DNA from: Sphingosinicella soli
Lineage (GTDB): Bacteria; Pseudomonadota; Alphaproteobacteria; Sphingomonadales; Sphingomonadaceae
Assembly (NCBI RefSeq): GCF_014199685.1
Contig: NZ_JACHNZ010000026.1
Span: 1-57,696, forward strand
Reading direction: 5' to 3'
Length of the DNA stretch: 57,696 nt
Notes under the pieces: model-generated
What the model was told of the DNA's origin: nothing
The model's input: only the letters and a program-made list of their open reading frames with translations
Database searches by the model: none
Position numbers and translations under genes: made by a program
Shown here: one piece after another, positions 11,453 to 21,928 of the stretch
Layout of the letters: each line of letters starts with the position of its first letter
How positions within the stretch are numbered: the stretch's first letter is position 1

Positions 11453-14400
11453 TCAGAAGTGCATGGCCAGCGACATGGTGAGCGCATCGTTGGCGTAACC
11501 TGAGCCGCCCTCGCGGTCGTAGTTGACACCGAGCGCCGTGCGCCCCCCGACGTAGTTCGCACTTGCACCCGCGCGCCAGCCGCTGTCGAGCGAGGACTTC
11601 GATTCGAGGTAGAACGCCGTGCCGGTCGCCAGGAACTGCCCCTCGGTGGCGATCGTCGTGTCACCCGCGAGGCGGTAGATGTACGCGCCGCGCATCTCCA
11701 GCCACAGCTCGCCGTCGCCGAGCGGGATGCCGTAGCCGAGCGCCAGCTTCGAGGTGCCGCGCACCAGATCGAACGACACGCTCTCGATATCCAGATTGAG
11801 CGCATCGGCGCCGTCTTCGGTGTAACCGTCCTGCTTCACCTTCAGGACATTGATGTTGTTGCTTGGCGTGACGCGCAGGCGCCCGCCGAGCGGCATTTCG
11901 TAGCCGACGGTGAGGTTGCCCGAAATCTGCGAGCCCGAGAACTTCGCCCCCGCCTCGCGGTCCAGCCCGCCGAAATTGATGACGCGGCGGCTGCGATAGT
12001 CGTTCATCGCATAGCCGGCGGTCGCATCCACGAACAGGCGGCCGAACTTGATCGTCGTGTAGATATCGCCCTGCAGATTCTTGACGACGAGCGGACTGTC
12101 GGAGAGCCCGTCCGGCTTCACTTCGCTGGAAATGAAGCTGAGCCCGCCGCCCAGCGCCGCGCGCTCGCCGATCAGATAGTCGCCGCCCGCCGTGAGGCCG
12201 TAGGAATTGCCGTCGAAGCCCGGATCGCTCTCGCGGTCCTTCTTGCTGAAGAAGTTGCCGGTCTGCTGGATCCACACGCCGAAGCGCGCGCGCTCCACCG
12301 CATCGACACCGCCGCCTTGGAACGACTGGCGGATCGTCTGCATGCGGTGGCCGAGCACGCCGAAACCGGCGTCCTGATTGGCGATCAGCACGCGCGCCGC
12401 CGCGCTGCCGAACGTCGTGGGCGTCAGCTGGCGCACGGCGGCCTGCACCGAGGCTTCGTCGCGCAGGTTGTTGACCGCGGTGGTCAGCGCCTGCTCCGAG
12501 GCGAGCGCGCCGATCGAGGCTTCGTAGATCTTGCTGTATTCGGCGCCGAGCCCCAGCTCGCTGCCCGCCTTGCGCCGCAGATCGAGGCTGATCGCGTTGG
12601 CGCCGACGGTCACGTCGTCGACGGCGTAGATATAGGGCACGCTGTCGGCCGTGAGGATCGTATCGGGATGATCGGTGGTGATGCCGCCGCCGGCCGTCAC
12701 GACATTGATCGTCCGTTCACCGGCCAGAAGATCGGTGATGTTCAGCTCGATCGTGCTCGTGCCCGTGAAATTCGCCGCGCCCGCGACGTCGAGCCCGGTG
12801 AAATCGGTGCCAACATCGAGAATGATCCGCGATGCGCCCGAAGCGTTCAGGCTCTGGAGCGAAAGCCCGTCCTGGCTGGAGAGATCGAGCGTGCCGCCGG
12901 TCATGCCGAGCGCGAGCGTGCCGCCGGTCGCCGAGAGCCCGCCGGACACCGTACCGCCGCTGATGTTGAGCGCATTCGCGCCACCGCCGAAGCTGATCGC
13001 CCCGGTGATCGTGCCGCCCGAGACGTTCATCGTGTCGCTGCCCGCGCCGAGGCGCACCGCGCCCTGGATCGTGCCGGAATTGTTCACCGTGACCCCCACC
13101 GCGCTTGCCGAGGTGTCGATCGCATAGGCCGAAACATTCTCGCCGCTGCCCGCGACGGCCTGGATCGTGCCGCTGTTGGTGATCGAGGAGATGCCCGCCG
13201 CCGAATAGATGCCGTACGCCGTGCGGTTGTCGCCGTTCGAGGACGCCTGGATGGTGCCGCTGTTCGTCACCGAACTGACCGACGCGCCGGAATCGAGGCG
13301 GATGCCGTAGGCATTGCCGCCCGCGCCGAATGTGCCGTCGCTGTTCGCGGTGCGGCTGCCGCGCACGGTGATGCGCCCGCCGTTCACGATTTCCGGCGCG
13401 ATGCCGCCGTCGCCGACGCGGATGCCGCTTGCCGCCGCGTCGATCGCCGAGGCGGTGATGCCCGCGCCCGCCTGGTTGCTGATGCCGCCGCCGACGCTTG
13501 CCGTGAAGCCGTTGCCGCCCGTGACGCGGATCGCATCGGTCTCGCGGCCCGCCGTGCTGCCGCTGACCGTGATCGACGAGCGGTTGATGATGCCGTAGGC
13601 GTCCGCGCCCGTGCCGACATTGCCGACGACGGTGTTCGCCGTGCCGGTCGCGCCGGGGGACACGAGGATCGCAGGCGCGCCGCCGAGCGCGGTGATGTTG
13701 CCCGCGACCAGCGTATGCACGGCGGTGTCGACATCGGCCGGAGCGACGCGATCGCCGTCTTCATCGACATAATAGCGATCGTTGACGAAGCCGCCGCCGA
13801 CGCTGCCCGAGATGAGAACGCTGGCCTTGCCTGCCACCGCCGGGACAACATCGCCTTCCGAATCGGTGGTTTGCGCCTGCCCGGTGCCGATGGTGCCGGT
13901 ATTCGCGATACCGCCGCCGACGATGCCGGACACGGCAAGCCCGCTGCCGTCCGCGCCGGTGGCGGACACGCCGCCCGTCAGCGTGACGTCGCCGGTTACT
14001 TCGCCGGAAATCGAAACCGCGGTCGAGCGCGCGCCCGTGACCGAAACGCCGTTCAGATCGAGGTCGCCGTCGAGCCGAGAGGTGACTGAAACGCCCTGGG
14101 AATCGGTGCCGCTGACGGTGATCGTGCTGCCGCTGCCGCTGACGACATTGCCGGTGAACGTGCCCGCCCCGCCGATCAGCAGGCCGACATTGTTGCTGCC
14201 GGGCGTTTCATCCTCTTCAACGGCCGCGATCGTGATCGCACCGTTGTTGGTGATCGTGCCCGAAAGCCCGCCGCCGGGTGCGACGACGGCGATGCCCGTG
14301 CTGTTCGACAGCGCCTCCACCGCGACCGTCCGGCTCGCGTTCACCGTCACGCTGTGGCTCGAATCGACCGTGATCGCCGTGCCGCTCGGCACCTCGACCG

Positions 14401-14575
14401 TGCCGTCGACGATGACATTGCCGGGGCCGCTGCTAGCGTTCGACGTGACGATCGGCGTGTTGCGCGTGCCCGTGACGGTAAGGTCTGCAGCCGCTGCGGG
14501 TCCGGCGGCAAGCGCGATCAGGGAAACGCCGGCAATGAAAGGCGTGGCGCGGAAGGTGCTGCGAAACGTGCTCAT
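11453..14575 (-). CDS. Autotransporter with outer-membrane beta-barrel domain
   Basis: A 1040-residue type V secretion protein. It has an N-terminal signal peptide ([20 protein letters not shown]). A long Ser/Thr/Gly/Asn-rich passenger with degenerate beta-helix repeats follows (repeated [10 protein letters not shown] / [10 protein letters not shown] / [10 protein letters not shown] and [19 protein letters not shown]). From about residue 770 there is a C-terminal autotransporter barrel ([19 protein letters not shown] ... [10 protein letters not shown]) ending in the obligatory aromatic residue. The passenger probably stays at the cell surface; no enzymatic domain is visible, so an adhesin or structural role is a guess. 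It is transcribed towards glyQ, with its own 237-base divergent promoter region shared with the acyl-CoA ligase. Confidence 0.93.
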   Translation of the reverse strand: MSTFRSTFRATPFIAGVSLIALAAGPAAAADLTVTGTRNTPIVTSNASSGPGNVIVDGTVEVPSGTAITVDSSHSVTVNASRTVAVEALSNSTGIAVVAPGGGLSGTITNNGAITIAAVEEDETPGSNNVGLLIGGAGTFTGNVVSGSGSTITVSGTDSQGVSVTSRLDGDLDLNGVSVTGARSTAVSISGEVTGDVTLTGGVSATGADGSGLAVSGIVGGGIANTGTIGTGQAQTTDSEGDVVPAVAGKASVLISGSVGGGFVNDRYYVDEDGDRVAPADVDTAVHTLVAGNITALGGAPAILVSPGATGTANTVVGNVGTGADAYGIINRSSITVSGSTAGRETDAIRVTGGNGFTASVGGGISNQAGAGITASAIDAAASGIRVGDGGIAPEIVNGGRITVRGSRTANSDGTFGAGGNAYGIRLDSGASVSSVTNSGTIQASSNGDNRTAYGIYSAAGISSITNSGTIQAVAGSGENVSAYAIDTSASAVGVTVNNSGTIQGAVRLGAGSDTMNVSGGTITGAISFGGGANALNISGGTVSGGLSATGGTLALGMTGGTLDLSSQDGLSLQSLNASGASRIILDVGTDFTGLDVAGAANFTGTSTIELNITDLLAGERTINVVTAGGGITTDHPDTILTADSVPYIYAVDDVTVGANAISLDLRRKAGSELGLGAEYSKIYEASIGALASEQALTTAVNNLRDEASVQAAVRQLTPTTFGSAAARVLIANQDAGFGVLGHRMQTIRQSFQGGGVDAVERARFGVWIQQTGNFFSKKDRESDPGFDGNSYGLTAGGDYLIGERAALGGGLSFISSEVKPDGLSDSPLVVKNLQGDIYTTIKFGRLFVDATAGYAMNDYRSRRVINFGGLDREAGAKFSGSQISGNLTVGYEMPLGGRLRVTPSNNINVLKVKQDGYTEDGADALNLDIESVSFDLVRGTSKLALGYGIPLGDGELWLEMRGAYIYRLAGDTTIATEGQFLATGTAFYLESKSSLDSGWRAGASANYVGGRTALGVNYDREGGSGYANDALTMSLAMHF

Positions 14576-14812
14576 GGGGCCCTTTCAGATACTGCCGACG
14601 GCGCTGTGCATACCATCGGGCCACCCCCATTCGGGCCGGACGGAACGCCGCACAACACCGCCTGCCCGGCGCTTTTGGAACGCTAATGGCCGATAGTGCC
14701 AAGCCCTGCCGTCGTCAATGGTCCGGCCCCTGCCCGCCTACCTGACGAAGCCGCCAGCGTGTCTTTGTGCAACAGGTTTTGATAGCTTCGGCGCGGGAGG
14801 ACCAGAACCGCC

Positions 14813-16327
14813 ATGCATCCACATGTTTTTGCCGAGAAGACCCCCGACAAGCCCGCGATCATCATCGCCGAAACCGGGGAAACGCTGACCTACCGGGCGC
14901 TCGAGGCGCTTTCGAACCGGGTCGCGCAGCTGATCCGCGCGCACGGGCTGAAACGCGGCGACGTGATCGCGCTGATGATGGAAAACAGCCTGGAGTTCAT
15001 TCCGATCTGCTGGGGGGCGCAGCGCTCCGGCATCGTTTTCACCGCCATGTCGACCAAGCTGGGGCTGAGCGAAGCGCAGTACATCCTATCGGATTCCGGC
15101 GCGAAGATGCTGTTTGCAAGCCCCGGCCTCGCCGACGTCGCGGCCCGGCTGGAGGTGCCGGGGCCGCGCTTTGCCGTGGGCGGCGCAATCGCGGGGTTCG
15201 CGGATTTCGGGCCCGCCGTCGCGGCGCTGCCGGAGACGCGGATCAGCGACGAATCGCAGGGCCGCGACATGCTGTATTCGTCCGGCACGACGGGTCGCCC
15301 CAAGGGCGTCACCGGGCCGCTGCCCCAGGGCCCGATCGACGAGGCGACCCCCCTCTTCATGCTGACGAAGGCGCTCTACGGCTTCGGCGAGACCATGATC
15401 TACCTTTCGCCCGCGCCGCTCTATCACGCCGCGCCGCTGCGCTATTCGATGGCGGTGCACCGATCGGGCGGGACGCTGGTGGTGATGAAGACGTTCGAGC
15501 CGGAGCGTTATCTCGCGCTCGTCGCGCAGTATCGTATCACGCACACGCAGCTTGTGCCGACGATGTTCGTGCGCATGCTGAAGCTGCCCGACGACATCCG
15601 CGCGCGCTGCGATCTTTCAAGCCTGAAGGTGGCGATCCATGCCGCCGCGCCCTGCCCGGTGGAGGTCAAGCGCCGGATGATCGACTGGTGGGGCGAAACC
15701 ATCCACGAATATTATGCCTCCACCGAAGGCACCGGGTTCTGCGCGGTCGGCCCGCAGGAGTGGCTGAAGAAGCCCGGCACGGTGGGCCGCTCGCTTCTGG
15801 GAGAGATCCGCATCCTCGATGCGGACGACCAGCCGCTGCCGCCGGGCCGCGAGGGCCGCATCTATTTCGCGGGCGGCGGCGGGTTCAGCTATCACAACGA
15901 CCCCGAGAAGACGAAGGACGCCCAGCATCCCGATCACGGCGCCACCTTCGGCGACATCGGCTATGTCGACGAGGACGGCTATCTGTTCCTGACCGACCGC
16001 GCCGCCTACATGATCATCACCGGCGGTGTGAACGTCTATCCGCAGGAGGCCGAGAACGTGCTCGTCATGCACCCCAAGGTTGCGGATGTCGCGGTGTTCG
16101 GCATCCCCCACGAGGAGATGGGCGAGGAGGTGAAGGCCGTCGTCCAGCCGCGCGACTGGGCGGACGCGGGCCCGGCGCTGGAGGCGGAACTGATCGCCTT
16201 CGCGCGCGCGCAGCTGAGCCACGTGAAATGCCCGCGCTCCATCGATTTCGACCCGGCACTGCCGCGCCACGACACCGGCAAGCTGTACAAGCGCCTGCTG
16301 AAAGACCGTTACCGGCAAGCGCAATAG
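14813..16327 (+). CDS. AMP-forming acyl-CoA synthetase
   Basis: A 504-residue ANL-superfamily ligase that activates a carboxylic acid through an acyl-adenylate and transfers it to CoA. Motifs in order are the phosphate loop YSSGTTGRPKGV (about 157-168), YYASTEGTG (A5), GDIGYVDEDGYLFLTDR with the hinge-proximal region, GGVNVYPQEAEN, and the C-terminal catalytic lysine in PRHDTGKLYKR. Phe/His-rich residues around PLYHAAPLRYS suggest a fatty or aryl acid, but the substrate cannot be assigned. The start ATG 14813 gives the family-typical MHPHVFAEKTPDKPA; a GGGAGG lies about 15 bases upstream, a little far. A terminator follows. Confidence 0.9.
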   Translation: MHPHVFAEKTPDKPAIIIAETGETLTYRALEALSNRVAQLIRAHGLKRGDVIALMMENSLEFIPICWGAQRSGIVFTAMSTKLGLSEAQYILSDSGAKMLFASPGLADVAARLEVPGPRFAVGGAIAGFADFGPAVAALPETRISDESQGRDMLYSSGTTGRPKGVTGPLPQGPIDEATPLFMLTKALYGFGETMIYLSPAPLYHAAPLRYSMAVHRSGGTLVVMKTFEPERYLALVAQYRITHTQLVPTMFVRMLKLPDDIRARCDLSSLKVAIHAAAPCPVEVKRRMIDWWGETIHEYYASTEGTGFCAVGPQEWLKKPGTVGRSLLGEIRILDADDQPLPPGREGRIYFAGGGGFSYHNDPEKTKDAQHPDHGATFGDIGYVDEDGYLFLTDRAAYMIITGGVNVYPQEAENVLVMHPKVADVAVFGIPHEEMGEEVKAVVQPRDWADAGPALEAELIAFARAQLSHVKCPRSIDFDPALPRHDTGKLYKRLLKDRYRQAQ

Positions 16328-16330
16328 AAA

Positions 16331-16354
16331 AGGGGCGCCCGCAAGGACGCCCCT
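16331..16354. terminator. Hairpin terminator between convergent genes
   Basis: AGGGGCG (16331-16337) pairs with CGCCCCT (16348-16354) across a 10-base loop and is followed by CTCTTC. It sits between the stop of the acyl-CoA ligase (16327) and the convergent PEP-CTERM gene (stop at 16377) and could serve both. Confidence 0.7.
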
Positions 16355-16376
16355 CTCTTCACATGTTCGCGTGTCG

Positions 16377-17171
16377 CTATTTCCGGCGACGACGCAGCAT
16401 GCCCACACCCACGAGGCCGACACCCAGCAGCCCGAGCATGCCCGGTTCCGGCACGTCGATCACCGGCGGTTCGGGATCGGGGTCCGGCGCGACATCTTCC
16501 GTAATGCCCGCATAGAGCACCATGCTCTGGCTGTAGTTGTAGAAACCGAAGGAGCCGTTGTCGAAGGACGCCAGACCCGCTTCCGCAGCGGTCAGGCTGA
16601 TCTCGATATTGCCGTCCACCTTCACCTGGATGAGGTCGGGCAGGAAGATCAGGTCGAACGTGTATTCGGTGTTGTCGTCCCAGCCCGTCGATCCGAGCGT
16701 GGTCGCGCGTTTCAGCTCGTTCACGACGCCGACGTGTCCCCAGAAATCATATTCCGAAGCCGCAGCGGCGTTGCCCGACACATGCGAGATCGAAAGGCCT
16801 TCATAGGCCTGATTGCCGGAGAACTGGTCGAACTGCTTCCAGTCGATCAGCATGAAATCGGCGCTCGACGAATTGATCTCGCCGTCGCTGTAGCCCAGCA
16901 CGAAGCCGACATAGTCGTCATCGCCCGTGGTCGTGACCGTGATCGTCCCGGAAAGCGCCAGGCCCTGAGCATTCGCGCCGTCCTGGAAGAAGATCGTGGG
17001 CAGTCCGTTGACGGTCTGCAAAACCGCATCGTTGCCGGGCTGCACGATCCAGTTGGAGTTGCCGGGCGCATCGTCCTGCACGTCGGCCTGCCAGCCTGTC
17101 AGATCGACCGGCGCGGCCATCGCCGGTGACGCCGCGAGCAAGGCGGCCCCTGCCAAAATTCCAAAACGCAT
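16377..17171 (-). CDS. PEP-CTERM sorting domain protein
   Basis: A 264-residue exported protein with a cleavable signal peptide (LAGAALLAASPAMAA). The body (about 22-235) resembles a thrombospondin C-terminal / concanavalin-like fold (GDDDYVGFVLGYSDG, FMLIDWKQFDQ). It ends in a classical PEP-CTERM tripartite tail: VPEPG, a hydrophobic helix (MLGLLGVGLVGVGML) and a basic RRRRK end. The tail directs processing by an exosortase encoded elsewhere, usually with export of exopolysaccharide or biofilm matrix. No exosortase gene is in this window. The ligand or role is unknown. Confidence 0.88.
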   Translation of the reverse strand: MRFGILAGAALLAASPAMAAPVDLTGWQADVQDDAPGNSNWIVQPGNDAVLQTVNGLPTIFFQDGANAQGLALSGTITVTTTGDDDYVGFVLGYSDGEINSSSADFMLIDWKQFDQFSGNQAYEGLSISHVSGNAAAASEYDFWGHVGVVNELKRATTLGSTGWDDNTEYTFDLIFLPDLIQVKVDGNIEISLTAAEAGLASFDNGSFGFYNYSQSMVLYAGITEDVAPDPDPEPPVIDVPEPGMLGLLGVGLVGVGMLRRRRK

Positions 17172-17362
17172 CTTACGTCCCCTTACAGTTTACCCGCGAA
17201 CCAGCACGCGCGCCGCTCTCGCGCTGCAGGATCGATGCCAGTTCAGGGAATTTGGCGAATTTTCAATATGAAAATCCAATTCCGCAACGAAGCCAGGATT
17301 TCGATTTGTAAAGAATCCCGACACCGCTGGTTATGCGCGGGGCGCACCCCTATGTACCCAAT

Positions 17363-18295
17363 ATGCTAGCCAGATTGTTCACGGCGCTCGGCGCCCTCTT
17401 CCTCATGGCCTGCAACGGTGAAACGTCGCAGGCTCAAAACGAAACCGCGAGCGCACCGGTGGCTGCAGCCGCCGCCGCAAGCAACGGAAACGGTCCGGGA
17501 CTGTGGCGGGTGAAGGACGACGACACCACCATCTATCTGTTCGGCACGATCCACATGCTTCCCGACGGCACGGACTGGCTGAAGCCCGTGATCGCCAAGG
17601 CGTTCGACGCCTCCGACACGCTCGTGCTCGAAGTGCTCGGCACCACCGACCCGAAGGTGACAACGCCGATCATCATGGAAATGGGCTACACGCCCGGCCT
17701 GCCGCCGCTCGCCGAGCGCGTGCCGGAGGACGACCGCGACGAGCTTGCCGCGGCGATCACGCACGCGGGCGTACCGCCGCAGGCGCTCGATGCGATGGAA
17801 ACCTGGCTCGCCACGATGTCGCTTTCCACCGCGCGTATCCAGAAGCTCGGCTACGGCATCGAAGGCGGCGTCGAATATCGGCTTTCCACGCGCGCCGCCG
17901 CGCAGCGCAAACGCATCGAGGCGCTGGAGACGATGACCGAGCAGCTCGGCTTCTTCGATACGCTGCCCGAGGCGGAGCAGCGCACGCTCCTCGTCAACTC
18001 GCTCGACGACATCGAAGAGATCGACCGCGTCATCAAAAGCGCGGTCAACAGCTGGCTGACGGGCGACGTCGACGGGGTCGCCGAACTGCTGGAAGACGAC
18101 ACGCGCGATTCGCCCGGCCTTGCCAAGCGCCTGCTCACGGACCGCAATCTCAACTGGTCCAACTGGATCGAAAAGCGGCTCGAATCGACACCCGGCACCG
18201 TGTTCGTCGCCGTCGGCACCGGGCACCTTGCGGGCAAGGACAGCGTGCAGTCCATGCTGGAGGCCAAAGGGCTGAAGGTCGAGCGGCTCAACTAG
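17363..18295 (+). CDS. TraB/GumN family lipoprotein
   Basis: A protein of about 310 residues from the start chosen here. A short lipoprotein-type signal (MLARLFTALGALFLMAC) is followed by an Ala-rich linker and the TraB/GumN fold. The family's metal-site motifs are seen as LFGTIHMLPDG near the N-terminus and GTGHLAGKDSV near the C-terminus. Related proteins (TIKI-like) are metalloproteases, and bacterial members are mostly uncharacterised. An alternative in-frame ATG at 17333 would put the lipobox Cys at residue 27; the later start gives a better signal peptide. Neither start has a strong ribosome site. Confidence 0.85.
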   Translation: MLARLFTALGALFLMACNGETSQAQNETASAPVAAAAAASNGNGPGLWRVKDDDTTIYLFGTIHMLPDGTDWLKPVIAKAFDASDTLVLEVLGTTDPKVTTPIIMEMGYTPGLPPLAERVPEDDRDELAAAITHAGVPPQALDAMETWLATMSLSTARIQKLGYGIEGGVEYRLSTRAAAQRKRIEALETMTEQLGFFDTLPEAEQRTLLVNSLDDIEEIDRVIKSAVNSWLTGDVDGVAELLEDDTRDSPGLAKRLLTDRNLNWSNWIEKRLESTPGTVFVAVGTGHLAGKDSVQSMLEAKGLKVERLN

Positions 18296-18404
18296 CGCCG
18301 AATCCCTTGCTTTTCCGGGCTTCGGCGTGTACGGGCACCGCTTCCCGAGCGGCTGGTCATCCCTGGAGGCGGCCGCAAGGGATTGAACACATGGAGAGAT
18401 ACAA

Positions 18405-19025
18405 ATGAGTGAAGCGCTGAAGCTCGCGGCTGAAGCGCGCGACCGGGCTGGCAAGGGAGCCTCCCGTGCAATCCGTCGCGAAGGCCGCGTACCCGCCGTG
18501 ATTTACGGCAACAACAAGGAACCCGTGCAGGTGCATGTCGAGGCGAAGGCCCTCGTCAAGATGCTGCAGACCGGGCACTTCCTGAACTCGGTCGTCGAGG
18601 TCGAGGTCGGCGGAAAGTCCGAACGCACGCTGCCCCGCGACGTGCAGTTCCACCCCGTCACCGACCGCCCGATCCACGTCGATTTCCTTCGCCTGTCGAA
18701 GAATGCGACCGTCACGGTCGCGGTTCCGGTGCGCTTCACCGACGAAGAAGAATCGCCCGGCATCAAGCGCGGCGCGGTGCTCAACATCGTGCGCCATGAA
18801 GTCGAGCTGATCTGCCGTGCCGACGCGATCCCCGACGATCTCGTCGCCTCGCTCAAAGGCCTCGACGTGGGCGAATCGATCCACATCTCGGCGTTCACGC
18901 TGCCGGCCGGCGCCAAGACCGTGATCGACGACCGCGACTTCACCGTCGCAACGATCGTCGCACCGTCTGCGCTGCGCTCGACCGAAGACAACGAAGCGGC
19001 AACCGCCGAAGACGCCGCGGCCTGA
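18405..19025 (+). CDS. rplY: 50S ribosomal protein L25/general stress protein Ctc
   Basis: A 206-residue two-domain L25 (TL5/CTC type) that binds 5S rRNA in the large subunit. The N-terminal L25 domain starts [20 protein letters not shown] and includes [11 protein letters not shown]. The C-terminal TL5 beta domain ([32 protein letters not shown]) runs to an acidic, Ala-rich tail. The ATG at 18405 follows GGAGAG. It is directly followed by pth, a gene pair conserved in many bacteria, but with an intrinsic terminator between them. Confidence 0.97.
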   Translation: MSEALKLAAEARDRAGKGASRAIRREGRVPAVIYGNNKEPVQVHVEAKALVKMLQTGHFLNSVVEVEVGGKSERTLPRDVQFHPVTDRPIHVDFLRLSKNATVTVAVPVRFTDEEESPGIKRGAVLNIVRHEVELICRADAIPDDLVASLKGLDVGESIHISAFTLPAGAKTVIDDRDFTVATIVAPSALRSTEDNEAATAEDAAA

Positions 19026-19031
19026 CCTTAG

Positions 19032-19061
19032 AACGCCCGGCGCTCGCGCCGGGCGTTTCTT
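19032..19061 (+). terminator. Intrinsic terminator between rplY and pth
   Basis: A strong 9-bp hairpin, CGCCCGGCG (19034-19042), loop CTCG, CGCCGGGCG (19047-19055), is followed by TTTCTT. It lies in the 42-base gap before pth and may reduce read-through from rplY into pth. Confidence 0.85.
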
Positions 19062-19067
19062 CACGCG

Positions 19068-19649
19068 ATGCAGCTTTTCGTCGGCCTCGGCAATCCGGGG
19101 AGCGACTATGCGCTCCACCGGCACAACGTCGGCTTCATGGCCGCCGACACGATCGCCGATGTCTACCGGTTTCCGCCCTGGATGAAGAAGTTCAAGGGGC
19201 TGATCTCCGACGGCCGCATCGGCGACGCGCGCATCCTGCTGCTGAAGCCGCAGACCTTCATGAACGACAGCGGCCGCAGCGTCGGCGAGGCGATGCGCTT
19301 CTACAAGCTCGCGCCCGGCGACGTGACGGTGTTCTACGACGAACTCGATCTCGCGCCGATGAAGGTGAAGGTGAAGACCGGCGGCGGCGCGGCGGGGCAC
19401 AACGGCATCCGCTCGATCGCCCAGCACATCGGCGAAGACTTTCGCCGCGTGCGCATCGGCATCGGCCACCCCGGCGACAAGGCGCGGGTGACGGGTTACG
19501 TGCTCGGCAACTATGCGAAGGCGGAAATGGAGCCGCTCGCCGACCTGCTCGGCGCGGTCGCGCACGAGGCGAAGTGGCTGGCGGCGGGCGACGATGCGCG
19601 CTTCATGAGCGACGTGGCGCTCGCCCTTCAAACGAACGGAAAGGCCTGA
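19068..19649 (+). CDS. pth: Peptidyl-tRNA hydrolase
   Basis: A 193-residue enzyme that recycles peptidyl-tRNAs released from stalled ribosomes. It has the family N-terminus LFVGLGNPGSDYALHRHNVGF with the conserved Asn (residue 9) and catalytic His (19), then LLKPQTFMNDSG, VFYDELDL with the catalytic Asp, and GGGAAGHNGIRSI. Length and motif spacing match E. coli Pth. It lies downstream of rplY and four bases before ychF, so pth-ychF form an operon. Confidence 0.97.
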   Translation: MQLFVGLGNPGSDYALHRHNVGFMAADTIADVYRFPPWMKKFKGLISDGRIGDARILLLKPQTFMNDSGRSVGEAMRFYKLAPGDVTVFYDELDLAPMKVKVKTGGGAAGHNGIRSIAQHIGEDFRRVRIGIGHPGDKARVTGYVLGNYAKAEMEPLADLLGAVAHEAKWLAAGDDARFMSDVALALQTNGKA

Positions 19650-19653
19650 TCTG

Positions 19654-20754
19654 ATGGGTTTCAAATGCGGTATCGTGGGCCTGCCCAATGTCGGCAAATC
19701 GACGCTGTTCAACGCGCTGACCGAAACGGCGGCGGCGGCGGCGGCGAACTTTCCGTTTTGCACGATCGAGCCCAACGTGGGCCAGGTGCCCGTGCCCGAT
19801 CCCCGGCTCTACATGCTCGCGAAGATCGCCGGATCGCAGAAGATCATCGAAACGCAGCTTGGCTTCGTCGATATCGCCGGCCTCGTGCGCGGCGCCTCGA
19901 AGGGCGAGGGGCTCGGCAACCAGTTCCTCGGCAACATCCGCGAAGTGGACGCGGTGATCCACGTGCTGCGCTGCTTCGAGAACGGCGACATCACGCATGT
20001 CGACGGCCGCGTCGATCCGATCTCCGACGCCGAGACCGTCGAGACGGAGCTGATGCTCTCCGACATCGAGAGCCTTGAGCGCCGCGTGCCCGCGCTCGTC
20101 AAGAAGGGCCAGGGCGGCGACAAGGAGGCGAAGGTCGCCGGGGTCGTGCTCGGCCGCGCGCTCGACGTGCTGAAGGAAGGCAAGCCCGCACGCGTCGTGG
20201 AGACGAAAGACGAGGAAGAGGCCCGCGTGCTCGCGCAGGCGCAGCTGCTCACCGCCAAGCCCGTGCTCTACGTGTGCAACGTCGGCGAGGACGAAGCCGC
20301 GACGGGCAACGCGCTTTCCGAAAAAGTCGCCGCCAAGGCGAAGGCCGAAGGCGCGGCGAGCGTCGTCATCTCCGCCGCGATCGAGGCGGAGATCAGCCAG
20401 ATGGACCCGGCCGACCGCCCCGACTTCCTCTCCGATCTCGGGCTCACCGAAACCGGCCTCGCCCGCGTGATCCGCGCCGGCTACGACCTGCTGCATCTTA
20501 TCACCTTCTTCACCGTCGGCCCCAAGGAAGCCCGCGCCTGGACAGTCGAAACCGGCGCCACCGCCCCCAATGCCGCAGGCGCCATCCACACCGATTTCGA
20601 AAAAGGCTTCATCCGCGCCGAAACCATCGCCTACGATGATTTCGTAAACTTCAACGGCGAGCAGGGCGCGAAGGAAGTGGGCAAGCTGCGCCTTGAAGGC
20701 AAGGAGTATCTGGTGAAGGACGGCGACGTCCTCCATTTCCGCTTCAACGTCTGA
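19654..20754 (+). CDS. ychF: Redox-regulated ATPase YchF (Obg-family)
   Basis: A 366-residue Obg-like P-loop NTPase. It has the G1 loop GLPNVGKST (about 9-17), G2/G3 region [21 protein letters not shown]4-like VCNVGEDE (the NxxE variant that gives ATP preference) and a C-terminal TGS domain ([14 protein letters not shown]... [19 protein letters not shown]). YchF associates with ribosomes and is linked to stress and redox responses. It is coupled closely with pth upstream, and a MaoC-domain gene follows after 14 bases. Confidence 0.97.
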   Translation: MGFKCGIVGLPNVGKSTLFNALTETAAAAAANFPFCTIEPNVGQVPVPDPRLYMLAKIAGSQKIIETQLGFVDIAGLVRGASKGEGLGNQFLGNIREVDAVIHVLRCFENGDITHVDGRVDPISDAETVETELMLSDIESLERRVPALVKKGQGGDKEAKVAGVVLGRALDVLKEGKPARVVETKDEEEARVLAQAQLLTAKPVLYVCNVGEDEAATGNALSEKVAAKAKAEGAASVVISAAIEAEISQMDPADRPDFLSDLGLTETGLARVIRAGYDLLHLITFFTVGPKEARAWTVETGATAPNAAGAIHTDFEKGFIRAETIAYDDFVNFNGEQGAKEVGKLRLEGKEYLVKDGDVLHFRFNV

Positions 20755-20768
20755 CCAAAGGACGAGCC

Positions 20769-21233
20769 GTGACGAACGCCGTGAAATACCTGGACGACAT
20801 GAAGGTCGGCGACCGCGCCGCCTTCGGCAGCTACCCGGTGACGCGCGAGGAGGTGCTGGACTTCGCCGCGAAGTACGATCCGCAAGCCTTCCACCTCGAT
20901 GACGCCGCTGCCGCGAAGACGCATTTCGGGCGCCTGTCGGCAAGCGGCTGGCACACCTGCGCGATGACGATGCGGATGATGGTGGAAGGCCTCACCGTCG
21001 GCGGCCAGGCCTCGCTCGGCTCGCCGGGCATCGACCAGATCCGTTGGTTGAAACCGGTCTACCCCGGCGACACGCTGCGCGTGGAAACCGTCATCACGGA
21101 GATCCGCCCGTCGCGCAGCAAGCCCGACATCGGAACGGTGCACAGCGATATCACCGTGTTCAACCAGTCGGACGCGCCGGTGATGACGATGAAATCGATC
21201 GGCCTGCTGAAGCGCCGCCCTGCCGAAGCATAG
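20769..21233 (+). CDS. MaoC-like hotdog hydratase/dehydratase
   Basis: A 154-residue single hotdog-fold domain of the (R)-enoyl-CoA hydratase/MaoC family. The hydratase motif is seen around residues 36-60 (YDPQAFHLDDAAA...FGRLSASGWH), with the expected Asp (37) and His (42). Members hydrate 2-enoyl-CoA thioesters. The start is GTG 20769. The gene lies 14 bases after ychF and is probably cotranscribed. The physiological substrate is unknown. Confidence 0.87.
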   Translation: MTNAVKYLDDMKVGDRAAFGSYPVTREEVLDFAAKYDPQAFHLDDAAAAKTHFGRLSASGWHTCAMTMRMMVEGLTVGGQASLGSPGIDQIRWLKPVYPGDTLRVETVITEIRPSRSKPDIGTVHSDITVFNQSDAPVMTMKSIGLLKRRPAEA

Positions 21234-21363
21234 CACGGCGAGAGCAGCGATGGCCCATCGACGACTGCAAAGTGCTCCGATCGTCGTACCGGCGTTCGGT
21301 GGGATTACGGGCGCTGTGGCCGCTGTCATTGTGAAATCCGTCCTCGCCTCATAAGGTGGTGCT

Positions 21364-21843
21364 ATGGCAGGAAATTCCACTAGACTTCTTGCAATGGCCG
21401 CAGCTGTCGCGCTGGCAGGATGTTCCGTACAATATCCATTTGATGGCGCGCGATTTTGCTTTGCTTCAATGGACGAAGCGGACAAGTTAAAGAGCGTCCT
21501 GAACAGTGTTTCGAAAACACACGAGCTTTCTTTCGTAGATGATTCGATTGGCGTCAGGAAAGATCTTGTTATGCTTGAAAGTCCGCTTGCCGATCAGCCC
21601 ATTATTTACCTTTTAATAGATGACGACGCTTGGTTTCCGGCGAGTGGTCCAATCATGATAAGTAACCTTGGCGCATCGTCGCCACGAGATGTTCGTGTCA
21701 GCTTTTTCCAAATGACTTCGTGGTTTGGCTCCAACGCAAAGACAGATGAAATTGCGAGCGATGTGAAAACCGCCCTTTCGAAGAACTGGACACTGGCAGG
21801 TTACACAGGTTCCAAACCTGAAGATGAAGCACCGCGGTGTTAG
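21364..21843 (+). CDS. Predicted lipoprotein of unknown function
   Basis: A 159-residue protein with a clear lipoprotein signal (LLAMAAAVALAGCSVQY, lipobox LAGC). No domain was recognised. The mature part is a mixed alpha/beta sequence with DDSIGVRKDLVMLES and a Ser/Asp-rich C-terminus. Base composition is visibly more AT-rich than the neighbours (many TTT, AAA, ATT codons), suggesting recent acquisition or a fast-evolving accessory gene. It stands alone between ychF-maoC and the convergent apt gene. Confidence 0.72.
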   Translation: MAGNSTRLLAMAAAVALAGCSVQYPFDGARFCFASMDEADKLKSVLNSVSKTHELSFVDDSIGVRKDLVMLESPLADQPIIYLLIDDDAWFPASGPIMISNLGASSPRDVRVSFFQMTSWFGSNAKTDEIASDVKTALSKNWTLAGYTGSKPEDEAPRC

Positions 21844-21928
21844 GGTCCGCTATCGGGTCGTAAGCAGACCTGATCTTACCGCGCTCATGCCTGCGGGAAA
21901 CAAGCGCCGTCGCCGCAACCCGCCGCTC

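Noticed and set aside
12317-14089. Long plus-strand frame opposite the autotransporter
   Set aside because: Antisense of a repetitive Gly/Thr/Ser passenger; the encoded sequence is Asp/Arg/Ala-rich low complexity.
16377-17171. Complete PEP-CTERM/exosortase system
   Set aside because: Only the sorted protein is present; no exosortase or polysaccharide genes lie in the window.
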